From assembly GCF_030867385.1 (NCBI RefSeq), contig NZ_JAPFBJ010000004.1:124001-188000 (forward strand): a stretch of 64,000 nucleotides of DNA, in the 5' to 3' direction. Shown piece after piece: positions 39,277 through 47,099 of the stretch (position 1 is the stretch's first letter; every line of letters starts with the position of its first letter). Source of the DNA: Sphingobium sp. DEHP117. GTDB lineage: Bacteria; Pseudomonadota; Alphaproteobacteria; Sphingomonadales; Sphingomonadaceae. The translations under genes and the position numbers were made by a program. Below the pieces are notes generated by a model, which did no database searches, was not told the origin of the DNA, and saw only the letters and a program-made list of their open reading frames with translations.

Positions 39277-40156
39277 GGCTCTGTTGCAAAAATCGTGAAG
39301 CTTGAGCATGCTTGGCGGAGATTGGACGGACGGAACGATGACGGATTTCAAGTGGCGCCATTTCCAGGGTGATGTGATCCTGTGGGCGGTGCGCTGGTAT
39401 TGTCGCTATCCGATCAGCTATCGCGACCTTGAGGAAATGCTGGCGGAACGCGGCATTTCGGTCGACCATACGACGATCTATCGCTGGGTCCAGTGCTACG
39501 CCCCGGAGATGGAGAAGCGGCTGCGCTGGTTCTGGCGGCGTGGCTTTGATCCGAGCTGGCGCCTGGATGAAACCTACGTCAAGGTGCGGGGCAAGTGGAC
39601 CTACCTGTACCGGGCAGTCGACAAGCGGGGCGACACGATCGATTTCTACCTGTCGCCGACCCGCAGCGCCAAGGCAGCGAAGCGGTTCCTGGGCAAGGCC
39701 CTGCGAGGCCTGAAGCACTGGGAAAAGCCTGCCACGCTCAATACCGACAAAGCGCCGAGCTATGGTGCAGCGATCACCGAATTGAAGCGCGAAGGAAAGC
39801 TGGACCGGGAGACGGCCCACCGGCAGGTGAAGTATCTCAATAACGTGATCGAGGCCGATCACGGAAAGCTCAAGATACTGATCAAGCCGGTGCGCGGTTT
39901 CAAATCGATCCCCACGGCCTATGCCACGATCAAGGGATTCGAAGTCATGCGAGCCCTGCGCAAAGGACAGGCTCGCCCCTGGTGCCTGCAGCCCGGCATC
40001 AGGGGCGAGGTGCGCCTTGTGGAGAGAGCTTTTGGCATTGGGCCCTCGGCGCTGACGGAGGCCATGGGCATGCTCAACCACCATTTCGCAGCAGCCGCCT
40101 GATCGGCGCAGAGCGACAGCCTACCTCTGACTGCCGCCAATCTTTGCAACAGAGCC
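39277..40156 (+). mobile_element. IS6100
   Basis: The element is exactly 880 bp, with terminal repeats GGCTCTGTTGCAAA at 39277-39290 and TTTGCAACAGAGCC at 40143-40156. Length, ends and the 254-residue transposase agree with IS6100 (IS6 family). Flanking 8-bp sequences GCTGAACG and ACCGTATC differ, so there is no target duplication; a deletion or rearrangement followed insertion. It cuts the merR gene. Confidence 0.95.
39338..40102 (+). CDS. tnpA: IS6100 transposase
   Basis: The start MTDFKWRHFQGDVILWAVRW at 39338 gives the 254 residues of IS6100. The DDE domain is visible in WRLDETYVKVRGKWTYLYRA, TLNTDKAPSY and LNNVIEADHGKLK. IS6-family enzymes act by replicative cointegrate formation or targeted conservative integration and often collect resistance genes. 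It reads toward the truncated merR. Confidence 0.97.
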   Translation: MTDFKWRHFQGDVILWAVRWYCRYPISYRDLEEMLAERGISVDHTTIYRWVQCYAPEMEKRLRWFWRRGFDPSWRLDETYVKVRGKWTYLYRAVDKRGDTIDFYLSPTRSAKAAKRFLGKALRGLKHWEKPATLNTDKAPSYGAAITELKREGKLDRETAHRQVKYLNNVIEADHGKLKILIKPVRGFKSIPTAYATIKGFEVMRALRKGQARPWCLQPGIRGEVRLVERAFGIGPSALTEAMGMLNHHFAAAA

Positions 40157-40367
40157 ACCGTATCTCATCCATTGCATAGCCAAGGTCGCGCGCGCGCAGG
40201 ATGAACTGCAACCTTTGCACCAGTTCCGGCGAATAGACGCGGTAGCCGTTGGAACTGCGAGGCGGCCCCGGCAGCAATCCCACCTTCTCGTAATAGCGGA
40301 TGGTTTCGAGATTGCAGCCTGTTTTCCGGGCAAGCTGGGCACGCAAGATGCCGACCTGTTGCTCCAT
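40157..40367 (-). pseudogene. merR: merR truncated by IS6100
   Basis: The gene starts at 40367 with MEQQVGILRAQLARKTGCNL, then ETIRYYEKVGLLPGPPRSSN, a MerR DNA-binding domain. Homology stops at AMDEIR, after about 70 residues, where IS6100 begins. The dimerisation helix and the mercury-binding cysteines (C79, C114 and C123 in classic MerR) are lost. The fused frame runs a further 26 codons into IS6100. The remaining domain is unlikely to sense mercury. Confidence 0.95.
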
Positions 40368-40378
40368 GAAAATACCTC

Positions 40379-40409
40379 TTGAGTCTGTAGTGGCTACAGA
40401 GCCTACACT
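40379..40409 (+). promoter_or_regulatory. merT promoter and MerR operator
   Basis: TTGAGT (40379-40384) and TACACT (40404-40409) are separated by 19 bp, the long spacer typical of MerR-controlled promoters. Between them lies the dyad CTGTAG-TGG-CTACAG (40385-40399). The site is intact although the regulator gene is broken. Confidence 0.88.
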
Positions 40410-40443
40410 GCGAATCACTCAGTTGGAACAAGGGATTCAAGCC

Positions 40444-40839
40444 ATGGTCTCAACGCCGGAAGCGGGACAGCCAGCCCTCACCGAAAACCACGAGCCGAAG
40501 CAGGCAAACTGGGTTGCGGCGGGCGCATTGATCGGCGCGGGGCTCGCCTCGGCTTGCTGCGTCGTCCCGCTACTGTTGGTTATGCTCGGAATTTCCGGCG
40601 CGTGGATCGCCAACCTGACGGCGCTCGAACCTTACAAGCCCTATGTCGCAGGCGTAACGCTCGCGCTGCTCGGCTACGGCTTCTGGCATGTCTATTTCAA
40701 GCCGAAACCGCCCTGTGAAGACGGTTCCTACTGCGCTCGTCCACAATCGGCTTGGACCACCAAGGCGGTGCTGTGGCTGGGCCTTGCCGTCGCCATCCTG
40801 GCGCTTACCATCGACTGGTGGGCACCCTGGTTCTATTGA
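40444..40839 (+). CDS. merT: Mercuric transport protein MerT
   Basis: The 131-residue inner-membrane protein starts MVSTPEAGQPALTENHEPKQ and has three hydrophobic segments. The first contains GLASACCVVPLLLVMLG, with the adjacent cysteines that accept Hg(II), and the cytoplasmic loop has CEDGSYC, a second cysteine pair. It passes Hg(II) from MerP to MerA. It is the first gene of the intact merTPA part, 12 bases before merP. Confidence 0.96.
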   Translation: MVSTPEAGQPALTENHEPKQANWVAAGALIGAGLASACCVVPLLLVMLGISGAWIANLTALEPYKPYVAGVTLALLGYGFWHVYFKPKPPCEDGSYCARPQSAWTTKAVLWLGLAVAILALTIDWWAPWFY

Positions 40840-40851
40840 AAGGAAATACCC

Positions 40852-41181
40852 ATGAAAAAGACAGTATGTATCGCTATGGCCGTGCTGGCTATGGCTGGCG
40901 GCGGGGTCGCCTATGCAGTTAGTGGCACGGCGCAAGATCGCCCCGCGGCTACCGCAACCGCTCAGAAGCAAACCACCTTTGCCATAGAGAACATGACCTG
41001 CGCCACCTGCCCGATCACCGTGAAGAAGGCGATGGAAGGCGTCGCCGGGGTAACGGCGGTCACGGTCGATTTCGCAGCCAAGACCGCGCGCGCAACCTAT
41101 AACCCGCGCCGCACCAATGCTGCTGCGATTGCCGCTGCATCAACCAACGCGGGTTATCCGGCGCGCGCTATTCAAAACTGA
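40852..41181 (+). CDS. merP: Periplasmic mercury-binding protein MerP
   Basis: The 109-residue protein has an N-terminal signal (VCIAMAVLAMAGGGVAYAV) and a heavy-metal-associated domain with NMTCATCPITVKKAME, the CxxC-type Hg(II) site. The ending is NAGYPARAIQN. The start follows AAAGGAA. It is between merT and merA, as usual. Confidence 0.96.
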   Translation: MKKTVCIAMAVLAMAGGGVAYAVSGTAQDRPAATATAQKQTTFAIENMTCATCPITVKKAMEGVAGVTAVTVDFAAKTARATYNPRRTNAAAIAAASTNAGYPARAIQN

Positions 41182-41218
41182 GCGGGGCGCCGCCAGCGCC
41201 TCAAGAAAGCGATAAGCA

Positions 41219-42637
41219 ATGAACGACTGTTGCAACCGCCCCGGGCAGGAAGGATTTGACGTGGCCGTCATCGGCGCGGGTTCTGCCGGGTTCTCCGCCG
41301 CGATCGCCGCTGCCGATCTGGGCGCGAAAGTGGCGCTCGTCGGTCACGGCACGATTGGCGGCACCTGTGTCAATGTTGGCTGCGTTCCTTCCAAGACGCT
41401 GATCCGCGCCGCCGAAGCGGTGCATGGTGGGCTTGCCGCCGCGCGCTTTCCCGGCCTTGGGGGCGCTGTCCAGATGGATGACTGGTCCGTATTGGCGGCG
41501 TCGAAGGACGATCTTGTCACGACGCTGCGCCAAAAAAAATATGTCGATCTGCTGCCCGCCTATGACGGTGTGAGCTATATCGAGGGCAAGGCACGCTTTG
41601 CCGATGGTGCGCTGATTGTCGGCGATGCGCCCATGAAGGTCGGCAAGGTCATATTGGCGATGGGTGCGCACGCCGCCGTGCCGCCGATTCCGGGGATGGA
41701 CAGCGTGCCCTACCTAACCAGCACATCGGCGCTGGCGCTGGATCGCTTGCCCAAATCGCTGCTGGTGATCGGTGGCGGGGTGATCGGGGTAGAACTGGGA
41801 CAGATGTTTTCGCGTCTGGGCGTTGATGTCACCATCTGCTGCCGAAGCCGCCTGCTCCCCGAAATGGACCCGGAAGTGAGTGCCGCGCTGAAAAACTATT
41901 TGGAAGCCGAGGGCGTGCGGGTTTGCGCAGGTGTCGGCTATCAGCGTATCGCCCAAACACAGAGCGGGGTCGAATTGACCTGCGAGGGGCATTGTGACAC
42001 CGTCGCGGCGGAACAGGTGCTCATCGCCACCGGACGCCGACCCAATAGCGACGGGCTTGGGCTGGAGGAGCGCGGCATAGTGCTTGCCCGTAATGGTGGA
42101 ATCGTCGTCGATGACCACCTCGAAACGTCGGTTCCAGGCATTTACGCGGCGGGCGATGTAACGGGACGGGACCAGTTCGTCTACATGGCCGCCTATGGCG
42201 CAAAACTGGCCGCGCGCAACGCGGTGACGGGCAACCAATACCGCTACGACAATTCCTCCATGCCATCCGTCGTCTTCACCGACCCGCAAGTCGCCAGCGC
42301 CGGCCTCACTGAAACGACAGCACGGGCGCAAGGCCTGGACATCAAGGTTTCGCTGCTCCCGCTCGATGCTGTGCCAAGGGCACTGGCAGCGCGCGATACG
42401 CGGGGTCTCATCAAACTGATTGCCGACAAGGCGAACGACCGTTTGCTGGGCGGCCAGATCATGGCACCCGAAGGCGCGGATTCGATCCAGACACTGGTGC
42501 TGGCGATCAAACACGGCATGACCACCCTGGAATTGGGTGCAACGATATTTCCTTACCTGACCACTGTGGAAGGCCTCAAACTGGCGGCCCAAACGTTTGA
42601 TAAGGATGTCGCCAAACTGTCTTGCTGCGCCGGGTGA
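41219..42637 (+). CDS. merA: Mercuric reductase MerA (short form)
   Basis: The 472-residue flavoenzyme reduces Hg(II) to volatile Hg(0) with NADPH. It has the FAD site VIGAGSAGFSAAIAAADLG, the redox-active pair in GGTCVNVGCVPSKTL, the NADPH site VIGGGVIGVELGQMF, and the C-terminal vicinal cysteines KLSCCAG. It lacks the N-terminal MerP-like domain carried by many MerA proteins, so Hg(II) must come straight from MerT. The gene follows merP by 37 bases. Confidence 0.96.
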   Translation: MNDCCNRPGQEGFDVAVIGAGSAGFSAAIAAADLGAKVALVGHGTIGGTCVNVGCVPSKTLIRAAEAVHGGLAAARFPGLGGAVQMDDWSVLAASKDDLVTTLRQKKYVDLLPAYDGVSYIEGKARFADGALIVGDAPMKVGKVILAMGAHAAVPPIPGMDSVPYLTSTSALALDRLPKSLLVIGGGVIGVELGQMFSRLGVDVTICCRSRLLPEMDPEVSAALKNYLEAEGVRVCAGVGYQRIAQTQSGVELTCEGHCDTVAAEQVLIATGRRPNSDGLGLEERGIVLARNGGIVVDDHLETSVPGIYAAGDVTGRDQFVYMAAYGAKLAARNAVTGNQYRYDNSSMPSVVFTDPQVASAGLTETTARAQGLDIKVSLLPLDAVPRALAARDTRGLIKLIADKANDRLLGGQIMAPEGADSIQTLVLAIKHGMTTLELGATIFPYLTTVEGLKLAAQTFDKDVAKLSCCAG

Positions 42638-42728
42638 TTGCTCGGGGATCAACCGGCAACGAATGGCCTCCCTCCAGTGCAAGCCGCTTTGGTGTCAATT
42701 TTGTTATTCGCCTCAGCGGGAGAGCAAA

Positions 42729-45698
42729 ATGGCACGACGCCGACTTCTGACCGGAGACGAGCGCCGGCGCCTGTTCGATCCTCCTGTCCAAGAAACCGCG
42801 ATCATTGGGCATTATACCCTTTCTGCGGAAGATGTTGAATTGGTTGGGCGCCGCTATGGTCCAGCAAATCGCCTCGGTCTGGCTGCACAAATCGCTTTGA
42901 TGCGACATCCCGGCTTTGGTCTGCAACCCGAGATCGGGCTTCCCGACGTCATTCTTCAGTACCTCGCGGCACAGTTATTCGTCGATCCTTCCTCCTTCTC
43001 TGCATATGGTCAGCGCGCGCAAACCCGTACCGATCATGCCGATCTCGTGGCGCGTTATCTTGGCATACGCCCGTTTCGACGCGGCGACCTGGCACTTGCC
43101 CTGAATCTTGCCGCGCAAGCCGCCGAGTATACAGACAGAGGTGAACCGATTGTTCGCGCCCTCATGGTTGGCCTGAAGGGTGAGCGGTTCATTCTTCCGT
43201 CAGGCGACACACTGGAACGCGCCGGTCTTGCTGGCCGGGCACGCGCACGCAAAGCTGCCGCAGCCGCAATCGTCGAAGGCCTCAGCTCTGCTGAACTGAC
43301 ACGGCTAGACGAACTCGTAATCAACAACCCGGATTTCGGCATGACACCGCTGGCGTGGTTGCGTAATTTCGAAGAAGCCCCGACTGCGGCCAATATCAAT
43401 GGCTTGCTTGAGCGCCTGCGCTATGTTCGCGGCATAGGTATCCACCCGGTAGTTGGGGGCGCCATTCCGGAATTCCGCTTTGCCCAATTTGTCCGCGAGG
43501 GCGGCGTGGCACCGGCATTCCTGCTTTCGGATTACAGCGTCAATCGCAGGCGGGCGACGTTGACGGCCGCAGTGATCGACCTTGAGGCCAGACTTGCCGA
43601 TGCCGCGATCCAAATGTTTGACCGACTTATCGGCGGCATGTTCACGCGCGCGCGGCGTGGGCGCGAGCGTCGCTACCAAGATAGTATTCAGTCGGTGGGG
43701 CAACTCATGCGGCTGTTTGGCGCCACGATTACAGCACTTGATGAGGCTGTCCAGAATGGCGGCGATCCGCTCGAATTGATTGACGAAGCGGTGGGCTGGC
43801 ACCGGCTTGTTGCGGCAAAGGCCCAAGTAGATGCCCTTGCTGATCTTGCCGGCGAGGACGCACTGGTAACGGCAACCGAGCGTTACGCCACGCTACGGCG
43901 TTTCAGCCCGGCATTTCTGGACGCCTTCACCTTCAAGGCGTCTGGAACAGGGACGGCACTGATCAAAGCCATCGATGTCATTCGCGATGCGAACACACGA
44001 AAGTCGCGCGACCTTCCCGATGGCGTTCCACTGCCATTCCCCAATCGGCAGTGGAAGCGTCTCATCACCGAAAGCGGCCGTATCGACCGCCGACGTTATG
44101 AAATTGCGATCATGGCAACCTTGCGTGATCGTTTGCGCGCCGGTGATGTATGGATCGAGGGAACCCGCAACTATCAGCGCTTCGATGCCTATTTGCTGGG
44201 TCGGCGCGACGCCGCCAAAGTGGCGGATGTGCTTCCGTTCGATTCAAATGCTGCATCCTACCTCGCTGACCGGGCACGAAATCTTGACTGGCGGCTGCGC
44301 CGATTTGCCAAGCAGTTGAAAACAAACAAGCTTGAGGGAGTGTCGCTCGAACGAGACCGGCTCAAGCTTCAGCAAATGCCGCCTGTCACCCCACCGGAAG
44401 CTGAAGCCCTCGATCGCAAGCTCGATACCCTGCTTCCCCGCGTGCGCATCACCGAGCTGCTGCTTGAAGTCGCCGAACGCACTGGTTTTTTGAACGCATT
44501 CCGTGACCTGCGCTCAGGCAAGGAGCACGACAACCCCAGCACGGTACTCGCCGCAATTCTGGCTGATGGCACCAACCTCGGGCTGGAGCGGATGGCCAAT
44601 GCCAGCGAAGGCGTCAGCTATGCCCAACTCGCATGGACCCACAACTGGTATCTTTCACCCGAGAACTATCAGGCCGCGCTGGCCATGATCATCTCAGCCC
44701 ATCACGAATTACCCTTCGCGCGGCATTGGGGCGCTGGCACCAGTTCGTCGTCCGATGGCCAGTTCTTCCGGTCGGGGCGGAGCCGTTCAGGGGCGGCGGA
44801 CGTCAATGCCAAATATGGCGCCGAACCTGGCGTGAAAATCTATTCTCACCTTTCCGATCACTTCGCATCATTCGGATCACGGATCATGTCCGCGACGGCA
44901 GGTGAAGCGCCTTACGTGCTCGACGGGCTTGTCCTGGGCGCCGGCAACCTTCCGTTGCATGAGCACTATACCGATACCGGCGGCGCCACCGATCATGTTT
45001 TCGCACTCTGCCACCTACTCGGGTTCCGCTTCGCGCCCCGGCTGCGCGATATTGGCGACCGCAAGCTGGGTTCGATCGCTGCGCCATCGACATACAAGGG
45101 CATCGAAAATCTGATGGGCCGCACCATCAAAACGGCAGCGATCGAGGCCGATTGGGATGACATCGTCAGGATTGTCGCCTCAATCAAGGATGGCACGGTG
45201 GCGCCGTCAGTAATCTTGCGAAAACTTGCCGCCTACAAACGCCAGAACAGGCTGGATTTTGCATTGGCTGAACTGGGCCGTATCGAGCGCACTTTGTTCA
45301 CGCTCGATTGGCTTGAACAACCGGAACTGCGACGTGCCTGTCAGGCCGGTCTCAACAAAGGCGAGGCGAGGCACACGCTTGCCGCCGCCATCTATACCAA
45401 CCGGCAGGGTCGGTTCACCGATCGCTCGCTGGAAAATCAGGAATTTCGCGCATCTGGGCTGAACCTGCTGATTGCGGCGATTTCCTACTGGAACACGGTC
45501 TATCTCGACCGGGCCGCCCAGCACCTCAACGCTGTCGGCACGACGTTCGATGCGGCACTGCTTGCGCGCCTTTCTCCGATGGGCTGGGCGCACATCAGTC
45601 TGACCGGCGATTACCTCTGGGAGCAGGCCAGGCGACTTCCAGCAGGTGAATTCCACCCACTCAACGAGCCAATGGCGCGGTTGAAGCGTGTAGCGTAG
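42729..45698 (+). CDS. tnpA: Tn3-family transposase
   Basis: The 989-residue protein starts MARRRLLTGDERRRLFDPPV and is full length for Tn3-family DDE transposases. The catalytic region includes AAILADGTNLGLERMANASE, SSSDGQFFRSGRSRSG and the ending SPMGWAHISLTGDYLWEQ. It follows merA by 91 bases in the same direction, so the mer genes may have travelled with this transposon. No resolvase or res site is next to it. A probable right inverted repeat lies at 45708-45745. Confidence 0.95.
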   Translation: MARRRLLTGDERRRLFDPPVQETAIIGHYTLSAEDVELVGRRYGPANRLGLAAQIALMRHPGFGLQPEIGLPDVILQYLAAQLFVDPSSFSAYGQRAQTRTDHADLVARYLGIRPFRRGDLALALNLAAQAAEYTDRGEPIVRALMVGLKGERFILPSGDTLERAGLAGRARARKAAAAAIVEGLSSAELTRLDELVINNPDFGMTPLAWLRNFEEAPTAANINGLLERLRYVRGIGIHPVVGGAIPEFRFAQFVREGGVAPAFLLSDYSVNRRRATLTAAVIDLEARLADAAIQMFDRLIGGMFTRARRGRERRYQDSIQSVGQLMRLFGATITALDEAVQNGGDPLELIDEAVGWHRLVAAKAQVDALADLAGEDALVTATERYATLRRFSPAFLDAFTFKASGTGTALIKAIDVIRDANTRKSRDLPDGVPLPFPNRQWKRLITESGRIDRRRYEIAIMATLRDRLRAGDVWIEGTRNYQRFDAYLLGRRDAAKVADVLPFDSNAASYLADRARNLDWRLRRFAKQLKTNKLEGVSLERDRLKLQQMPPVTPPEAEALDRKLDTLLPRVRITELLLEVAERTGFLNAFRDLRSGKEHDNPSTVLAAILADGTNLGLERMANASEGVSYAQLAWTHNWYLSPENYQAALAMIISAHHELPFARHWGAGTSSSSDGQFFRSGRSRSGAADVNAKYGAEPGVKIYSHLSDHFASFGSRIMSATAGEAPYVLDGLVLGAGNLPLHEHYTDTGGATDHVFALCHLLGFRFAPRLRDIGDRKLGSIAAPSTYKGIENLMGRTIKTAAIEADWDDIVRIVASIKDGTVAPSVILRKLAAYKRQNRLDFALAELGRIERTLFTLDWLEQPELRRACQAGLNKGEARHTLAAAIYTNRQGRFTDRSLENQEFRASGLNLLIAAISYWNTVYLDRAAQHLNAVGTTFDAALLARLSPMGWAHISLTGDYLWEQARRLPAGEFHPLNEPMARLKRVA

Positions 45699-45707
45699 CC
45701 CATGTTC

Positions 45708-45745
45708 CGCTTATGTCCGAGAAATCGTTGTCTGGCGAACAAACC
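45708..45745. repeat. Putative 38-bp terminal inverted repeat of the Tn3-family element
   Basis: Read inward on the minus strand it begins GGTTTGTTCGCCAGACAACG. It lies ten bases after the transposase stop, and the adjacent sequence on the right is the inside of another tnpA gene, so the border is real. I could not find the matching left repeat; it was probably lost when IS6100 rearranged the left side. Confidence 0.6.
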
Positions 45746-45754
45746 TTGAGGTGA

Positions 45755-46153
45755 CGCCAGAATGAGCTGGCCCTCGCATTGCGAGAGGTGGGCCGCATCG
45801 AGCGAACCCTGTTCATGATCGACTGGATTCTTGATGCCGGCCTCCAGCGCCAGGCTCAGATCGGCCTCAACAAGGGTGAGGCCCACCACGCCCTAAAGCG
45901 CGCCATCAGCTTCCACCGCCGAGGTGAAATCCGGGATCGATCCGGCGAAGGCCAGCACTATCGCATCGCCGGAATGAACCTGCTCGCCGCCATCATCATA
46001 TTCTGGAACACCATGAAGCTCGGCGAGGTCGTCAATACCCGGGCCGCCAGCGGTACCCATATCGCGCCTGATCTACTCGCCCACGTCTCGCCGTTGGGAT
46101 GGGAACACATCAATCTAACCGGGGAATATCGCTGGCCCAAATCCTTAGCGTAG
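45755..46153 (+). pseudogene. C-terminal fragment of a second Tn3-family transposase
   Basis: From 45755 the frame reads RQNELALALREVGRIERTLF and then MIDWILDAGLQRQAQIGLNK through SPLGWEHINLTGEYRWPKSL, the last 132 residues of a Tn3-type enzyme related to but distinct from the intact one. The 5' part is missing, and the preceding codon is TGA. The intact element appears to have inserted into or next to it. Confidence 0.88.
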
Positions 46154-46349
46154 GATTCCGCCCCCTCCCGCAAACGCCCCCTACGATTGAGAAGCGCGGC
46201 GGAATCTCTTAGATTGATCGCTGGAGGCTTTGTTCGCGGAGACGCGCACATTGCCTTCTTTTCGTTTTAGGAAGCGCTGCCCTAAGCGACAGAAGCCAGA
46301 GCTTTGACAATGCGGCATTCCGTGATGGAGCCGACCATGTATCTTGATC
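46154..46349. other. Gene-free stretch at the mobile/metal border
   Basis: There is no gene and no clear terminal repeat. GGCTTTGTTCGCGGAGACGC near 46228 partly resembles the Tn3 end at 45745 and might be an old transposon end. The HAD gene ends at 46350. Confidence 0.35.
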
Positions 46350-47099
46350 CTATCGGTGCAGACACGCGATGATGGCGGTCACGACGGCGGTGGTTTCCGC
46401 GACGTCGCGCACCCTCACTGTGTCGAGGCCGATTTCAGCAGCGGGATAGTCATTCCCACCGGGGAATATCGCATCCCCAATGAACAGCATCCCGTCGAGC
46501 GGGACACCGCTCTCGGCACTCAGGCGCTTCAGGCCATAGCCCTTGTCGATCCCTGCTCTGGTCACGTCGATCGATGTCGTGCCACCGAGATTGATCGAGA
46601 GCTCCGGCAGCTTCGCGCGCAACGTGGCCTGCAACGCGGTCCTCTTCTTTCGGTCAGGATCCCACGCTTCCTTTTCCTTCAGCGGCGCTGCCTGCCCCAG
46701 GCCCGAAAAGGTGATCTGGCTGCCCCGGTCCTCGATCCGTTCGCCCCAGATACGTTCGTCGGCGAGACCGGCATCGGTCAGCGCCTGATCGAAGGCCGTG
46801 CGGATCTTCGCCTTCTCCGCGTCGTCGAACAGTTCGGCATAGACCGCGCGCCAAGCGCCATTGATGAACCGATAGAGTTTCGTGCCTGTGGTCGGCATCA
46901 ACCAGAGACGGTCGAGCGCGACGCCGGCAGGAAGGCGCGAGGCGATCTGCTTTTCGAACTGCGGCCAGTCCCCGCCCGAGATCACCGCCACATCCGTGAT
47001 GGCGAGCAATCGGGCGAGGATTGCGGCCATATCCTCCGATAACGGCCGCTTGCTCTCGGCAAGCGTGCCGTCGAGGTCGAAGGCGATCAGCCACTTCAT
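46350..47099 (-). CDS. HAD-IIB family hydrolase
   Basis: The 249-residue cytosolic protein has the HAD motif MKWLIAFDLDGTLAESKRPL at its start, ITDVAVISGGDWPQ in motif II, and FIGDAIFPGGNDYPA as motif IV. It resembles sugar-phosphate phosphatases and the phosphomannomutase group. It is the last gene of the metal operon and overlaps the P1B-4 ATPase stop by four bases. Why a sugar phosphatase-type protein travels with metal genes is not clear. Confidence 0.85.
   Translation of the reverse strand: MKWLIAFDLDGTLAESKRPLSEDMAAILARLLAITDVAVISGGDWPQFEKQIASRLPAGVALDRLWLMPTTGTKLYRFINGAWRAVYAELFDDAEKAKIRTAFDQALTDAGLADERIWGERIEDRGSQITFSGLGQAAPLKEKEAWDPDRKKRTALQATLRAKLPELSINLGGTTSIDVTRAGIDKGYGLKRLSAESGVPLDGMLFIGDAIFPGGNDYPAAEIGLDTVRVRDVAETTAVVTAIIACLHR

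Noticed and set aside
39302..39337. Upstream ATG giving a 266-residue IS6100 transposase
   Set aside because: The known IS6100 protein has 254 residues and begins MTDFKW; the extra 12 codons lie close to the terminal repeat.
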